A stretch of DNA of 64,000 bases from Patagioenas fasciata (taxonomy: Eukaryota > Chordata > Aves > Columbiformes > Columbidae): the NCBI RefSeq assembly GCF_037038585.1, contig NC_092541.1:1187445-1251444 (forward strand). The letters run 5' to 3'. Under the pieces are notes generated by a model. The model did no database searches, had not been told where the DNA came from, and saw nothing but the letters and a program-made list of their open reading frames with translations. Position 1 is the first letter of the stretch, and every line of letters begins with the position of its first letter. Made by a program: the position numbers and the translations under genes. Positions 50,450 through 61,321 of this stretch are shown in pieces.

Positions 50450-53400
50450 TCACCGAGGCCCCCGGGCGGGAGGTGGCCCGTCCCCGCGGCTGTGGAGGCG
50501 GCGGCAGCCCCGGAGCTGCTGGCGCTGCAGGGGGAAGTTTCCATAGAGTTGACTCTTGAGCTGGTGCAGGACCCTGAGCACGATGTCCCGCAGCGTCTGT
50601 GCAGAGGGGAGACACCGTCACAGAATGATTTTGGTTGGAAAAGCCCCTCAAGATCATCAAGTCCGACCATTCCCCCACCCCAGCATTGCCCCATGTCCTG
50701 AGAACCTCATGTCCGTCTGTCCAGCCCTCCAGGGATGGTGACTCCAGCACTGCCCTGGGCAGCCTGTTCCAATGCCCCACAGCCCTTTGGGGAAGAAATT
50801 GTTCCCCACATCCAACCTCAACCTCCCCTGGCGCAACTTGAGGCCGTTTCCTCTGCTCCTGGCGCTTGTTCCTGGGGAGCAGAGACCAGACGCCCCCACC
50901 CCTTCACTCCAGATGTGCCCAATGGTCTCTGCCCCATTTCTCAGCCTCGCTCACCTGGGGCTTGCAATGCTCCTCGATCCAGCTGAAGACGCAAGCCGAG
51001 AGCTCCTGGAAACTCGTGACGGAGACGGAGGCGTTAAAGGACTGGAACAGGGAATCCATAATGGCTTGGAAAACATTGAACTTCACCTCATCGGAGACCT
51101 GGTCCTTCCCCTCATTCGGGTTGTCCTGATGAGCTTTCACAATCTGCTCGTAGTTCCTGAAACGAACCGAGAGCCCCATGGTCAGCAGCAGGATGAGATC
51201 TCACACCCCCAGATTCTGCTCAGCCCTTAGGGAGCAGCTGAGAACCATGGCAGGGACAGAGAGGATGAAGAGCTGGTAGAAAATCCTACAAGAATATAAC
51301 CACTGAGAGGCTGCAGCTGCTCCTGACACCTGGAGCAGATTAATTTTCTGAACTGGATCCACCTTCACACTCAACCCCACCAACTGACGCAAGATAAACC
51401 CACACTAAAGAAGAAGGGGTGACAGGAGGCAGGGACAGCTCGGAACTGCGGGTGCCAGGCTGTCTGTGGAGCACCAAGTGTGTCCACAAAGCCTTGAAAG
51501 GACAGCGAGAAAGAGCAGGAAGAACTGGGCAGCAACCAACGGCTTTTCCTTACACTTTCATGATCTTCAAGGCCATCACGTCTTTCCTGAGGGTAGAAAC
51601 TTCCTCCTCTTGCTTCTTCTTCTCCTTGTGCAGGAACTGGATGTAGTCGATTGCTGAGCATGAAAACACAGAGTGAGGATTTGACAGCACACACAAGTCC
51701 CCCGAGATCCCATCACAAGGTGCCTGAGCCTGGGCAGCTCCAACACCCGAGCTTCCCGAGAGCATCATCACACCAGAAGGTCCCAAAGTGCTTAACCTCC
51801 ACATTTCATGGCTCTAACGAGGCGTTTTGGGGGGTTTGACAACACCCCCTTCCCTCTCCCCACCCTCAAGACTCACTTTTCTGGAGGACAATGGCCTTGC
51901 TCAGCTTCTGGGAGCCGATGGAGAAATCCTGCTGCTCACAGGTGGGCACGATGGCCTGTAAGTCATCGTAGCCTTTCTACGGAAAAGCAGAAACACAGCA
52001 AACGCGTTTGGAGTTCAGCAGCGTGACACTGGTTGTTTCAAAACGTGCCAATTCCCAGCGCCCACCAGGCTGCCAGCTGGAGCCAAGGGGCTCCCAGTGC
52101 GCTTGTGCTTGGGGAGGGTCGATCCGGCAGCAAAATAAAGGGGAATGTGACAAAAACAGCCGGGCGCTGGGTGCCGCGGTGCCCCGGGAGCCAGCAGGTT
52201 GCTGCGCTCGGGCAGCACACGCGGCCTCCGGCGTTACCTTGATGGCGTTTCGCCGCTTCTGCTCCGCCTGCGTGTGCGCCCGCCTGCGCCGGTCCTTGTA
52301 CGACTCCTTGTAGGGCTCCTGGTGGTAATCGCTGTCCTCGTCATCTGCGGGGGGACAACGCGTGTGAAGACGCCTGAGCGGATGGTGCCTGAGCGCGGGG
52401 GTAAAACGCGCACGGAGGGGGCGACAGCTAAAGGTACCGGTTGGGCCCTATGGGCCATGTTCAGGCCCAGAACAGCCCCAGGAACCAGGGACAAACGCCT
52501 CGAGGTGCTGCCAACCCCCCCCTTTCCTTGTGACAGGAGGAAGGTGCCTGCGGAGGCATCAAAACCCAACTGATCCCCTGCTCCAAACACACAATGAGGC
52601 GGGAGCTCGTGGTGGCTGCAGCTGCCTCACAAGGGGAGGAGGAGCAGGGCTGAGCTCTTCTCTCTGTGACAGTGACAGAACCCAGGGAATGGCAGAAGAT
52701 GTGCTGGGGAGGGTCAGTTGGATATGAGGAAAAGGTTCTTCACCCAGAGCTGCTGGACACTGAACAGGCTCCCAGGGAGGTGTCACGGCCTGACAGTGTT
52801 CAAGAAGAGATGACAATGTCCTCAGGCACACGGGGTGACCTGTGGGGTGTCCTGTGCAGGGACAGGAGTTGGACTCCATGATCCGTGTGGGTCAACTCAG
52901 GACATTCTGGACACCACAAGACCCCGACACCACTCCCCCACCCTCCCGGGGGTGGGAACCCCCCCAGCACAGGGCTGAGAGTCCCCAGTGCCACGGGACA
53001 AACCCAGAGCTCCACCTGTGTTGGGGACAGACGAGGCGCTGGTGGAGCCGATGCTGTTGGCCCGGGACACGATGCTGCTCTTCCGCGCGTTCTCCATGAA
53101 GAGCGCTGGGGGAGGATTCACAGCGTCAGGACAAACCCCGCCTGGGGGTCGGGGACGCACGGGTCACCCGGCAGCCGCTGTCACCTGCAGCCACCACGAT
53201 GGTGACAGGGGGACTTACCCGAGTCCAGGCCATTGTCGCTGTAGGTCGCGTCCACCTTGAGCGGGGCCGGGGGAGACAGATCAGCGGGGCTGGGGCGGCC
53301 AACCGGGACCCCTGGAGCCCCAAGGTCCCCCCGGTGCCACCGGCTTCCCCCGGCGTCCCCCCCACCGCCGCCCGGTCCCCGAGCGCTCACTGAGCTTTGG

Positions 53401-53643
53401 GCTCTGCCCCCCGCGCTCTCTCCGGCCCCTCACCCCCGACCCGCCGCTCTCCCCGCTCGGCCTCGGCCCCGCCGCCCGCCCGCCCTCGGTCCCGCCGCCA
53501 CGGCCCGATCCCCCGCTTGCAGCCCCCTTGGCGGCGGCCAAACCGTGCGGCCCAGCCCCGGTCCCGGTCCGCAGCCCGAGCGCGGCGAACGGCCCCACCT
53601 TCCCCCACGCGTCCTCGGCCGCGCCTCCGGGCTGCTCCGCCAT
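50450..53643 (-). CDS. MLX: MLX (Max-like bHLH-zipper protein), complete, 8 exons
   Basis: Obligate partner of MondoA and ChREBP in glucose-responsive transcription, and of MAD proteins. Exons in transcript order: 53599-53643, 53219-53255, 53016-53105, 52238-52344, 51877-51976, 51554-51653, 50955-51156, 50450-50596. They sum to 828 nt, or 275 aa. N-terminus MAEQPGGAAEDAWGK joins VDATYSDN as in human MLX-alpha. Basic region and HLH at about 76-130 (RRRRAHTQAEQKRRNAIK), zipper at about 130-160, then the cytoplasmic-retention domain (SDEVKFNVF, CVFSWIEEHCKPQ). The family normally ends at QLY. Here the frame continues for 31 more residues to a TGA; without them the length is 244 aa, exactly human MLX-alpha. 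Confidence 0.96.
50618..50886 (-). repeat. CR1 LINE fragment in last MLX intron
   Basis: Same young subfamily as 562-1004 and 2876-3312; begins with the tail-derived CACAGAATGATTTTGG. It starts only 22 bases from the final MLX exon, in the same orientation as the gene. Confidence 0.9.
52640..52905 (+). repeat. CR1 LINE fragment (different subfamily)
   Basis: Contains CCAGAGCTGCTGGACACTGA and GGAGTTGGACTCCATGATCC, typical of the CR1 3' region. It lacks the tail octamers. MLX intron 3. Confidence 0.7.
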
Positions 53644-53658
53644 CTTCCGCCCGCCCCG

Positions 53659-53668
53659 GTCATGTGAC
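53659..53668. promoter_or_regulatory. E-box palindrome GTCATGTGAC upstream of MLX
   Basis: GTCATGTGAC (reverse GTCACATGAC) is an extended CATGTG/CACATG E-box, 16 bp upstream of the MLX ATG. It fits MiT/TFE and USF-type sites. Confidence 0.5.
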
Positions 53669-53978
53669 CGCCGCACCGGCCGACGGGAAACGCAGTCCGC
53701 CCCGCGCCATCTGGCCGCCAGGGGGCGCCCGCCAACGGCGCCGCCCGGGGAGGCGCGGCCGCTCCGTCCCGCGGCGCTTCCCGCCTCGGTGCCCCCGCGG
53801 GACCGGGACCCGGTCGGGGTTGCAAGAGAGAATGGGACCTGCCCCGGCCCCCGCGTCCCCGGAGCCGGGCAGGGACAGGCAGGGGACAGGGCCAGCAGGT
53901 GCTGGGGTGGGCTCCAGCCCCCGCGATGGGCACAGCGGGCAGGACGAGCACACGGACGCGCACCGAGGGAGAAACCTC

Positions 53979-53984
53979 TTTACT
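53979..53984 (-). terminator. COASY poly(A) signal (AGTAAA variant on minus strand)
   Basis: TTTACT on the plus strand, about 265 bases beyond the COASY stop. No canonical AATAAA is seen between it and MLX. Confidence 0.4.
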
Positions 53985-54246
53985 GTCACAGGGGGGGTCC
54001 AGGCACCAGGCAGGCTCAGCCCTTTGGTCCAAGGAGCCGCTGCGGTGTCCCCCCCATCACCAGGGGACAGCGGGACGCCCCCGCCCCTCCGCAGGGCTGG
54101 CGGGCGGCTCCGGTCCCCGTCCCGCGCTCCTCCCGGCACGGCGGGCTCGGTGCCGCTGCGTGAGGCCAGGACACGGACCTGGGCTCCCGCCCTGCGCTGT
54201 GCGGTCCGTCGGGTTGGTGTGCGGCGCCCAGAGGAGCGTGTCCCTG

Positions 54247-57200
54247 TCACGGGCTCAGGCGCTGCTGTAGGAGGTCCCAGGCCTTCTCCACCTGCCACAG
54301 AACCCACCCGGGGACACGGCGAGTGGCGTCACACGAGGATCCCATGCTTTGTCCCTTCCCTGCTGCATTTACACCCCCAAATTCATCATGGCCATGCCCG
54401 GAGGCACTCGATGCTGAGCAGCACACCACGTGTGACCCGGGCACAGCGCTGAGCCACGGCCACCCGCCATCCCCTTCGCCACCCCGGACAGACCCAGCGC
54501 TGCAGCCAGCCAGGGCATCACCTGTTTGCGGGTGACCTCGGGCTCCCAGAGCGTGCACAGCACCACCTGCGACTGCTCCACCCTCTGGCTGTTGCTCATC
54601 TGGCTCCGCAGCCGGCTGCGAGCGGCCTCCTCGCTCAGCCCGTCCCTGGCCATGATGCGCTTCACTGCCTGGCAGGACCAGAGGGGACACTCAGGCGCTC
54701 GGAGGGGACACGGAGAACCCACCCCGGCAGCAAGTGACAAAGGGGCATCGCCCACCTCCTCCTCGGGGATGATGGCCGTCCACACCTCGTGGACCATGTC
54801 TTGCCAGCCAGCCTCCAGCAGCACGGCCGCATCCAGCACGCACACGGCTTTTCCTGCGGAACGAGGCCATTCCTCATTACCTGGCAATCACGGGGCAGCG
54901 CGACTGCTCCTGGGTCCAGCCCAGCCACACGCTGCGAGTCATGCCCTCCTGCAAACCGGCAGCACACGTGCTTTACTGCAAAGAACCTCCCGTGGAACAC
55001 AGAGCAGCAGGCGGAGGTTGTGTTTGCTTACAGGGCACACCTGGGGTGGCAGCTCAAGCCAACGCCTTCAGCTAAATGTCTATCGAGCTACCAACGGCAT
55101 CTCCCAAGAGCTGGAAAAATTCTGCTCCCAAAAGGAACACACACCGCACTCACCGCTGCAGCACAGCACCAAACTGAAGTCACTTAGGAAACAAAAAGCA
55201 ACCTCCACCCTCCTCAGGGTGCGAAGTTTGAGGGAACCTGGCCCGGCTGAGTGCAGGGGTTTGCTCAGCACTGAGCTGGTGACAATCCCCAGCACAGAAA
55301 AGGGGGGACGACACTCATGGTGCTGCCAGAAGCAGCAGATCCTGGGGGCTCTGGGTCGTGTTGCGCTGCACAAGACCACGCACCCACCTCCTGCCTTTGT
55401 GCTGCGATGGGAGCCGCCCGGGTTACCTTGAGCATCTGCCTCCCCAATCTGCTCCTTGACCATGCGAGCGATCTCCGGCCACACAATGTCCGTGAGACTC
55501 TTCAGCCGCTCCTAGAAAGGAGCACGGTGGGATTCGGTTACCAGCCCGGCCAACAAAGCCAGGAGCAGAGGGTCAGGTTCAGCTGCCACATCACTGAGCT
55601 CCTCTGGGCATGAGCCCAAACCACAAAAGGGGCAGAGAGCACCAGCTCCGCGGACATCAGGGCTGCTGCTTCATGAAGGACACACGTGGGACAGAGGGGA
55701 CAGCGATAGGGACGAGCAGGCAGCAGCAGCTGCCGGGGAGGGAGAAGCATGTCCAGCATGGCCGCTGATTTGGCTACAGAGACAGGATCTCTGTGTCCTG
55801 CCCTGTCTGTACGTCAGTGCCAGAGAGCAGAGTCAGGAAAGTGCCATCAGCTCAAAGGGCTGAGAAACAAAGAGCCTCAGCACGGATGGAGAGCTCCCCG
55901 CTCACGAGATTAAACATTGACAGTCTGTGCTGCTCTCACCTGGTTTCCAAACACTTTGGCCCCAAGGACTTTCCTGTTAATTGTCCCGTCTTCATTTAAG
56001 ATTTCTGCAAGACAGAAGCAGAACAGGCTTGGGTAGAATGAATCCAAGCGACATTCCCGCAGCAAGCCTGGGTCAGAGAGAACGGATTTCAGCACAGGGC
56101 TCTCAAAGAGACCCAGAAAGGAGCTGTAGGACCTGCCCTGGCAGCTCTTCACCTCCAGAAAAGGCCAGGGAAGAGCTTTCCTAGACCAGCAGGAGCCCAG
56201 TTTCACCTTCCACACCAGCCAGTTCACGGGAGCTTTGACACAGGACACGCAAGATTTGGGGAAAGCAGCAGTTTGCCCCGCTCAGGCCCAACCATCATCA
56301 AATCAGCTCCAGATCCCGATCTGGGTGGCGTGGAGCCAAAATCCCACAGAAAGGGGCGCGCAGACCAGGACAATTCACACCCTCCCTGCTCCTCCTCCTC
56401 CCCATCCTCCCCGCAGCCTCGGGTGGCTCTACCTGCCCCAAACGTTGCCACCACCCGCTCGTAGGCAGGGCTGCCGGGGACGTAGGCGGCGTGGCCCAGC
56501 TTGTCGGCGTCGATGAGGAACGCTCCCAGGCGCCCCAGGGCTTTGGCGATGGAGGTTTTCCCACTCCCGGTTCCTCCAGTTAGGCCGATCACGTACGGGC
56601 GCGAAGGCAAGGCCGGGTCTTGCTAAGGGAAGAAGGAAAGTCATTGCCAGCAGAGGGAAGACACGGGCTATACCGGAGAAGGATCCTGACCACACAGCCT
56701 GGAGATGGACATGAAAGGTCCTGGCCATGCAGAGCAAGGGGCTGCGCCTGCCGCGGGCCAGGACGGGCAGCCAATACTCCTCCAAAACGTGTTGAGGGGG
56801 ACGAGCTGGCTCTTGAGCCCCCGAGGCTCACACCCCTCCTCCCGCGGCTCCCCAATGTCCCCCCTCACCCGCGGGGGCCGCAGCAGTGTCCCCAGCAGCC
56901 TCTGCCGCAGGCTGGAGGAGCTGATCTTCTCCTCCTCGTTCTGATTGTGCTCGGGGTCCTTCATCAAGAGGATCTCGTAGAGAGCCAGCTCGGGGAGCCC
57001 CTGCCGAGAGAAGGGAGCCCCGCAGGCCGTGAGCAGAGGGACACAGCAGAGGGGACAGGCGAGGGGGTGGGAAGGGGCAGCCCAGTGGGCTCCGGCGCAG
57101 AAATTACATTTTCAAGTCTCTTCTTGTTCACGGCCTCCCCTCCCTTGCGGGTCTCCTCGCTGACCACCAAGCACTGCAGGTCGGGGTCTGTGACGGCGGG

Positions 57201-58261
57201 GCCGTAGGGGTCACCAAGAGGCACGATGTCGTAACGCAGCGAGGGCTTCACGTCCTCCAGGAACTCACGCAGCTTCGCTGCTCGAAGCTCGTACGGCTCG
57301 ATCAGCTCCATCAGGACCTTGTCTGAAGGGAAGAGAAGCAGGAGAGCGTCTGTTTAACAACACTGAGCTCCCAGAGTGGTGGCGGAGAGTGAGACCGGGA
57401 GATGGAGACAAAACCCATCTGTGACTTTGGGAGGCTGCGTCTTCCAGCTCCCCTTGCCCCTGCAGCTCCGTGTCTATGCACCTTGGCCACCGGTGTGGAT
57501 GGGACACCAGGTCCCTCATCACCCTGCTCGGGCGCTTTGGGTGCGCAGCTGCCAAGACCCAACACATCACTGGCCCCTGTCACCACCCTGTCCTTGTCAC
57601 CCCCGGCTCCCCCTGTCCCCGCAAGGTGCCGGTCACCCCGGGACTCACGGTGGAGCAGGTCGCCGTCGGCCAACCCAGCCAGGAGCCGCTGCCGGGCCAG
57701 GAGGCAGCAGGCGCTGAGCAGCAGGCGGTGAGCGCCATGGAGCCGGTCGAAGGTCCCGCCGACCACCACGTCGGAGAAGTCAGGCAGCGCCGCACCGGCG
57801 TCCTGGGCGTCCTCCTCGGGGTCCCCCGCGCCGTCGCCGGGGTCCCCCAGCAGCACGGCGGGCAGGTGCGGGGGGCAGCCGTAGGCGGCGGCGGCCAAGT
57901 GCTGCAGACCGAGCTGCACCGGCCCCGGTGGCCCCGGTGCCTCTGCGGCGGCGGCCAGCAGGACGCGGGGGGGCCGGGACAGGCGGCGGCAGCCGGGGCC
58001 CAGCAGGACGCGCAGGTCCAGGTCCCGCTGAGCCGCCGCCGCCGCGTACAGCGCGGCCAGAGCCCGGAGCAGCGCCGGGCAGGCGGGCGGCGCGGCGGGG
58101 AGCGGCTCGGCGGGGGCGGCCAAGCGCAGCCCCGGCTGCAGGTGAACGTACAGCGGCCCCGCCACCACCCCCGCCGCCGCCGCCACCGCCGCCGCCGCCC
58201 GCCGGGGCAGCGCGGCCAACGGCGCCGTGAGCACCAGCAGCCCCGAGCCGAAAGGCGGCAT
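54247..58261 (-). CDS. COASY: COASY, bifunctional CoA synthase (PPAT + DPCK), complete, 9 exons
   Basis: Does the last two steps of coenzyme A synthesis: 4'-phosphopantetheine adenylyltransferase, then dephospho-CoA kinase. Found at mitochondria in mammals. Exons in transcript order: 57649-58261, 57108-57322, 56869-57000, 56433-56622, 55940-56004, 55427-55511, 54756-54853, 54522-54668, 54247-54291. They sum to 1590 nt, or 529 aa (human 564). Exon 1 encodes a hydrophobic Ala/Leu-rich N-terminus and the PPAT nucleotide motif GTFDRLH (about 170-176). The kinase half carries the P-loop GGTGSGKT (336-343), [19 protein letters not shown] and [10 protein letters not shown]. The first exon is extremely GC- and Ala-rich compared with mammals. 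It lies just downstream of HSD17B1 on the same strand. Confidence 0.96.
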
Positions 58262-58646
58262 AGCCGGGCCGGGCCCCGCCGGAAGAGCCGCCGCCGCCGC
58301 ACCGGAACGAGCCGCCGGACCGCCCCGGGAACGCCTCTCCGGGGAGCCCGCCCGGTGCCCGGTGCCCGAGGGCCGGGAGCGGGGATGGGAAGTCGCGGTG
58401 CGTCCCGGTGCGGGCAGCGTGGCGACCGGAGGGTCCGCCCGCGGAGGGAGGAGACGGACAGACCGGCCCCCCGCCCGCGGCACCGGGGAACCCCCGGGCA
58501 CGGTCCCCGCCAACCCCGCGGGGCACGGCCGGTACCGGGGACCCCGGAGCTGAACCGCCCCCGGGGACCGGGCTGAACCCCCGCAAGCCCCCGGGCAGGG
58601 CTGTGATGAGAGGGATGGAACCGGGAGCCGTGCGGCTGCAAAGGGC

Positions 58647-58652
58647 TTTATT
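58647..58652 (-). terminator. HSD17B1 poly(A) signal (AATAAA on minus strand)
   Basis: TTTATT on the plus strand, 85 bases beyond the stop. HSD17B1 cleavage lies about 370 bp upstream of the COASY ATG, so the COASY promoter must sit within or beside the HSD17B1 3' end. Confidence 0.8.
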
Positions 58653-58736
58653 GGCGACACCGTGGGACCGAGATGCCCCAGCCAGGACGGACATCGCAGG
58701 GCTGGGGGGCCACCCCCCGCGTCTCGGTGCCTCTGC

Positions 58737-60283
58737 TCAGGGCTGGTCCCCGCCGGCCCCGCCGTGGCCGAACACGAAGTCGTGCATGGCCCGGACGTAA
58801 GCGGAGCCATCGGGGTTGGCCAACCTCAGGCGTGAGAGCGGGGCGAAGAGCTGGGTGGTGACGCAGCGCAGGGGAGGGCAGGGGGTGCTGATGGCCTCCA
58901 GGAACACCTGGCACCGCAGAGGGGTCAGACCTGTCCCCAGCACGTCCCCACAGCCACCCCCAGGCATAGACCCCTCCCCGAGCCCCCATCCCACCTGCAG
59001 GACCTCCTCCACCTCCTGGGCCGTCTCACGGAAGAGGCTCTGGCAGTGCTGCAGGTACCGGCGGTAGAGTCCCCGTGTTTCAGCATCCAGGTCCTGCAGC
59101 TCGCTGCCCTCGGGGTCTGGGCGCTGCAGGTTGGCCAGGAAGCTGGTGTTGACGGGTCCGCACTCCACCAGCGTCAGGCTGCGGGACGGAGCAGCCCCGA
59201 GCCGGGTGTGAGCATCCCCTCATCCCAGCATCCCAACACCCCTGCATCTCGGTGCCCATCGGGCAGAAGCGCGGTTCCCCGTGGTACTCACTGGATGTTG
59301 AAGGGCTGCAGGACGATGGCCAAGCTCTCGCACAGCCCCTCTACTGCAAACTTGCTGGCGCAGTACACGGAGTTGAAGGGCAGCCCTGGGGCAGAGCCGC
59401 ACTCTGAGCACCGAGTCCCTTCCCCGCGGGTCCCCGTGCTCCAGGGTGCTGGGGATCCCACCTTGCAGCCCCCCGATGCTGCTGGAGACGATGATCCGCC
59501 CGGCCCTGCGGCGCTTCATGGCGGGCAGGAACGCCTGGATGGTGCGGACGGCCCCGAAAAGGTTCACGTCGAAGACGGTTTTCATGGCGTGGTCGGAGCA
59601 GGTCTCCAGGGGTCCCATCAATCCCACCCCCGCGTTGCAGACTGGTGGGCACAGTGCTGGTGAGATGGGCACAGCACCCCCTGCTCACTCCCCAGCACCG
59701 TCAAGGTTCCAGAAGACAGGAATGTGGGGACCCTTCCCTGTTGATGGGCCAGCAACCCTCAGCACCCCCAAACCCAGCTCCTGCCCCACCGCGCACACCC
59801 CATCCCAGACCTGCTGGCACCTCCTGTGATTCAGCACCTGGGGAGGGTTGGTGACCCCAGAGAGGTCCCCCCAGCCACCCCAGGGACAATGGGGACACCG
59901 GGAAGATCCGTACCCAGCACATCCAACCGCTGCCCCTGCACCCGCCGCGCAGCGGCCGCCAGCGAGCGCGGGTCGGTGACATCGAGCTGCAGGACCTCCA
60001 GCGTGTCGGGGCAGCAGCCCCCCAGGTGCGCCAGCAGCTGCTCGCCCTTGGCCACGTCCCGCATGGTGGCAAACACTGTGGGAGAGAGCGCAGCCACCCG
60101 CACCAACGCCACCGAGCTGCCCACCCCGGGTGCCACCGAGGACCCCCGGGGGTGGCGGCCCCCCCGGCACAGTGTCACCCCTTTACCTTTGAACCTGCGA
60201 GCGCCATCGGCCGCCAGCCGCGCGGCCAGACCCAGCCCGATGCCCGAGGAGCAGCCCGTGATCAGCACCGTGGTTTTCTCCAT
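58737..60283 (-). CDS. HSD17B1: HSD17B1, 17-beta-hydroxysteroid dehydrogenase type 1, complete, 6 exons
   Basis: NADP(H)-dependent short-chain dehydrogenase that reduces oestrone to oestradiol in ovary. Exons in transcript order: 60187-60283, 59914-60075, 59462-59641, 59292-59385, 58995-59178, 58737-58907. They sum to 888 nt, or 295 aa (human 328; the missing part is the disordered C-terminal tail). Cofactor motif TGCSSGIG (9-16), CNAGVG, catalytic Ser141 in SSSIGGLQ, and Tyr154/Lys158 in VYCASKFA, one position lower than in human. ECGPVNTSF follows in exon 5. The promoter shows a TATA-like box and GATA motifs. Confidence 0.97.
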
Positions 60284-60440
60284 GGGCAGGCGGTGCCGGC
60301 CGAGGGGGCCGCGCTGTTTAAAAGGGATGGGAGGGGGGTCCCCCGCCCCCTGCCACGGGTGTTGTGTCTGCCGCCTTATCTCAAGGCCCCTCCACCCACC
60401 TCCCGGCGCCTTGATGCTTGCGCAGCTGCTGCGATAAAGA
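60284..60440 (-). promoter_or_regulatory. HSD17B1 proximal promoter
   Basis: TTTTAAA (plus-strand 60317-60323) lies about 35 bases upstream of the ATG, which implies a very short 5' UTR. Further up: GATA motifs TTATCT at 60376-60381 and GATAA at 60433-60437, and an SF-1-like TCAAGGCC at 60381-60388. Confidence 0.5.
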
Positions 60441-60655
60441 CCCCACGCCGCCAGGACCCCCCGCGGGAGGAGACCCTGGGGCACAAGGGGGTTGGCAGAG
60501 CCAGCGCCAGCCCCGCCGTGCCAGGCACCCCGTTTCTCCTGCTATGCAGGCTCGGGGGCCAAGCGCTGCTCCCCTGCCCCCCGTTTCGTGCTGGTCCCAT
60601 TCTGAGGAGAGGAGATGGACACACACGGGAGAAAAGAACGCCCAGCAGCCAGGCC

Positions 60656-60661
60656 TTTAAT
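60656..60661 (-). terminator. NAGLU poly(A) signal (ATTAAA on minus strand)
   Basis: TTTAAT on the plus strand, about 660 bases beyond the NAGLU stop and 370 bases before the HSD17B1 start codon. Confidence 0.55.
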
Positions 60662-61321
60662 TGCTCTGCGGGCTGGTGGCCCCCAAAGCTGCTTGCCAGC
60701 CCCACGGCCGGGCTCTGCCTGAGCCCCCCAGCTGGGGGAAAGGGCTCAGAAAACCCCATTCCAGGGAGTGCAGCCCCAGCATCGCTGCAGAAAACTCTGC
60801 AAAGTCCCTTTTGGTACAAAAGGCACCAAGTGTGGCTGGGGCCGTGTAGCAGAGGGTCCCCGCGGGCACTGGGGTCCACGGAGCGCCCAGGACTACCCAG
60901 GGGTGAGGCTGGTTTGCCCCTTCCCCCTGGGGCAGGGGCTGCTCTGTGCCCCCCGCTGCCGCCTCCCTGGCTGCTTCTCCACCATCACTGTCCCCACCAG
61001 CCAGCAAGGGCAGGGACAAGTGTCCCCTGTCCCTCTGCACAGCCCCGGCTCCCCCTGAGCTTCCAACCGGAATTGCTGGAGCAGCAGAGCCCTCACCTCC
61101 TGGGGCAGCCCAGCTTGTGGGGTCACGCTCAGGGCAGCCAAGCAGGGCTGAGCACGGCGCAGGATGAGTCCTTGGGGCACAGTCTGCCCCACATCCGGCT
61201 CTCAGCCCCCCTGCGCACATCCAGCTTGGCCGGGGGCCACCGGGGCCCTGCACCTTCATTCCAGGACACAGCCGTCACCCAGGAGCCTGGGCAGGGGAGG
61301 GCACACGGTCCCTGCCCAAAG
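60662..61321 (-). other. NAGLU: NAGLU 3' UTR
   Basis: 660 bases between the stop and the ATTAAA signal. No repeat or other gene seen. Confidence 0.6.

Noticed and set aside
53380-53395. GTGAGC donor at about 53391 as an alternative end for MLX exon 1
   Set aside because: It leaves one extra base and would shift exon 2 out of frame. The donor at 53433 is in phase.
57470-58576. 368-codon frame opposite COASY exon 1
   Set aside because: Antisense to the Ala/Leu-rich first exon of COASY; Arg/Gly-rich shadow.
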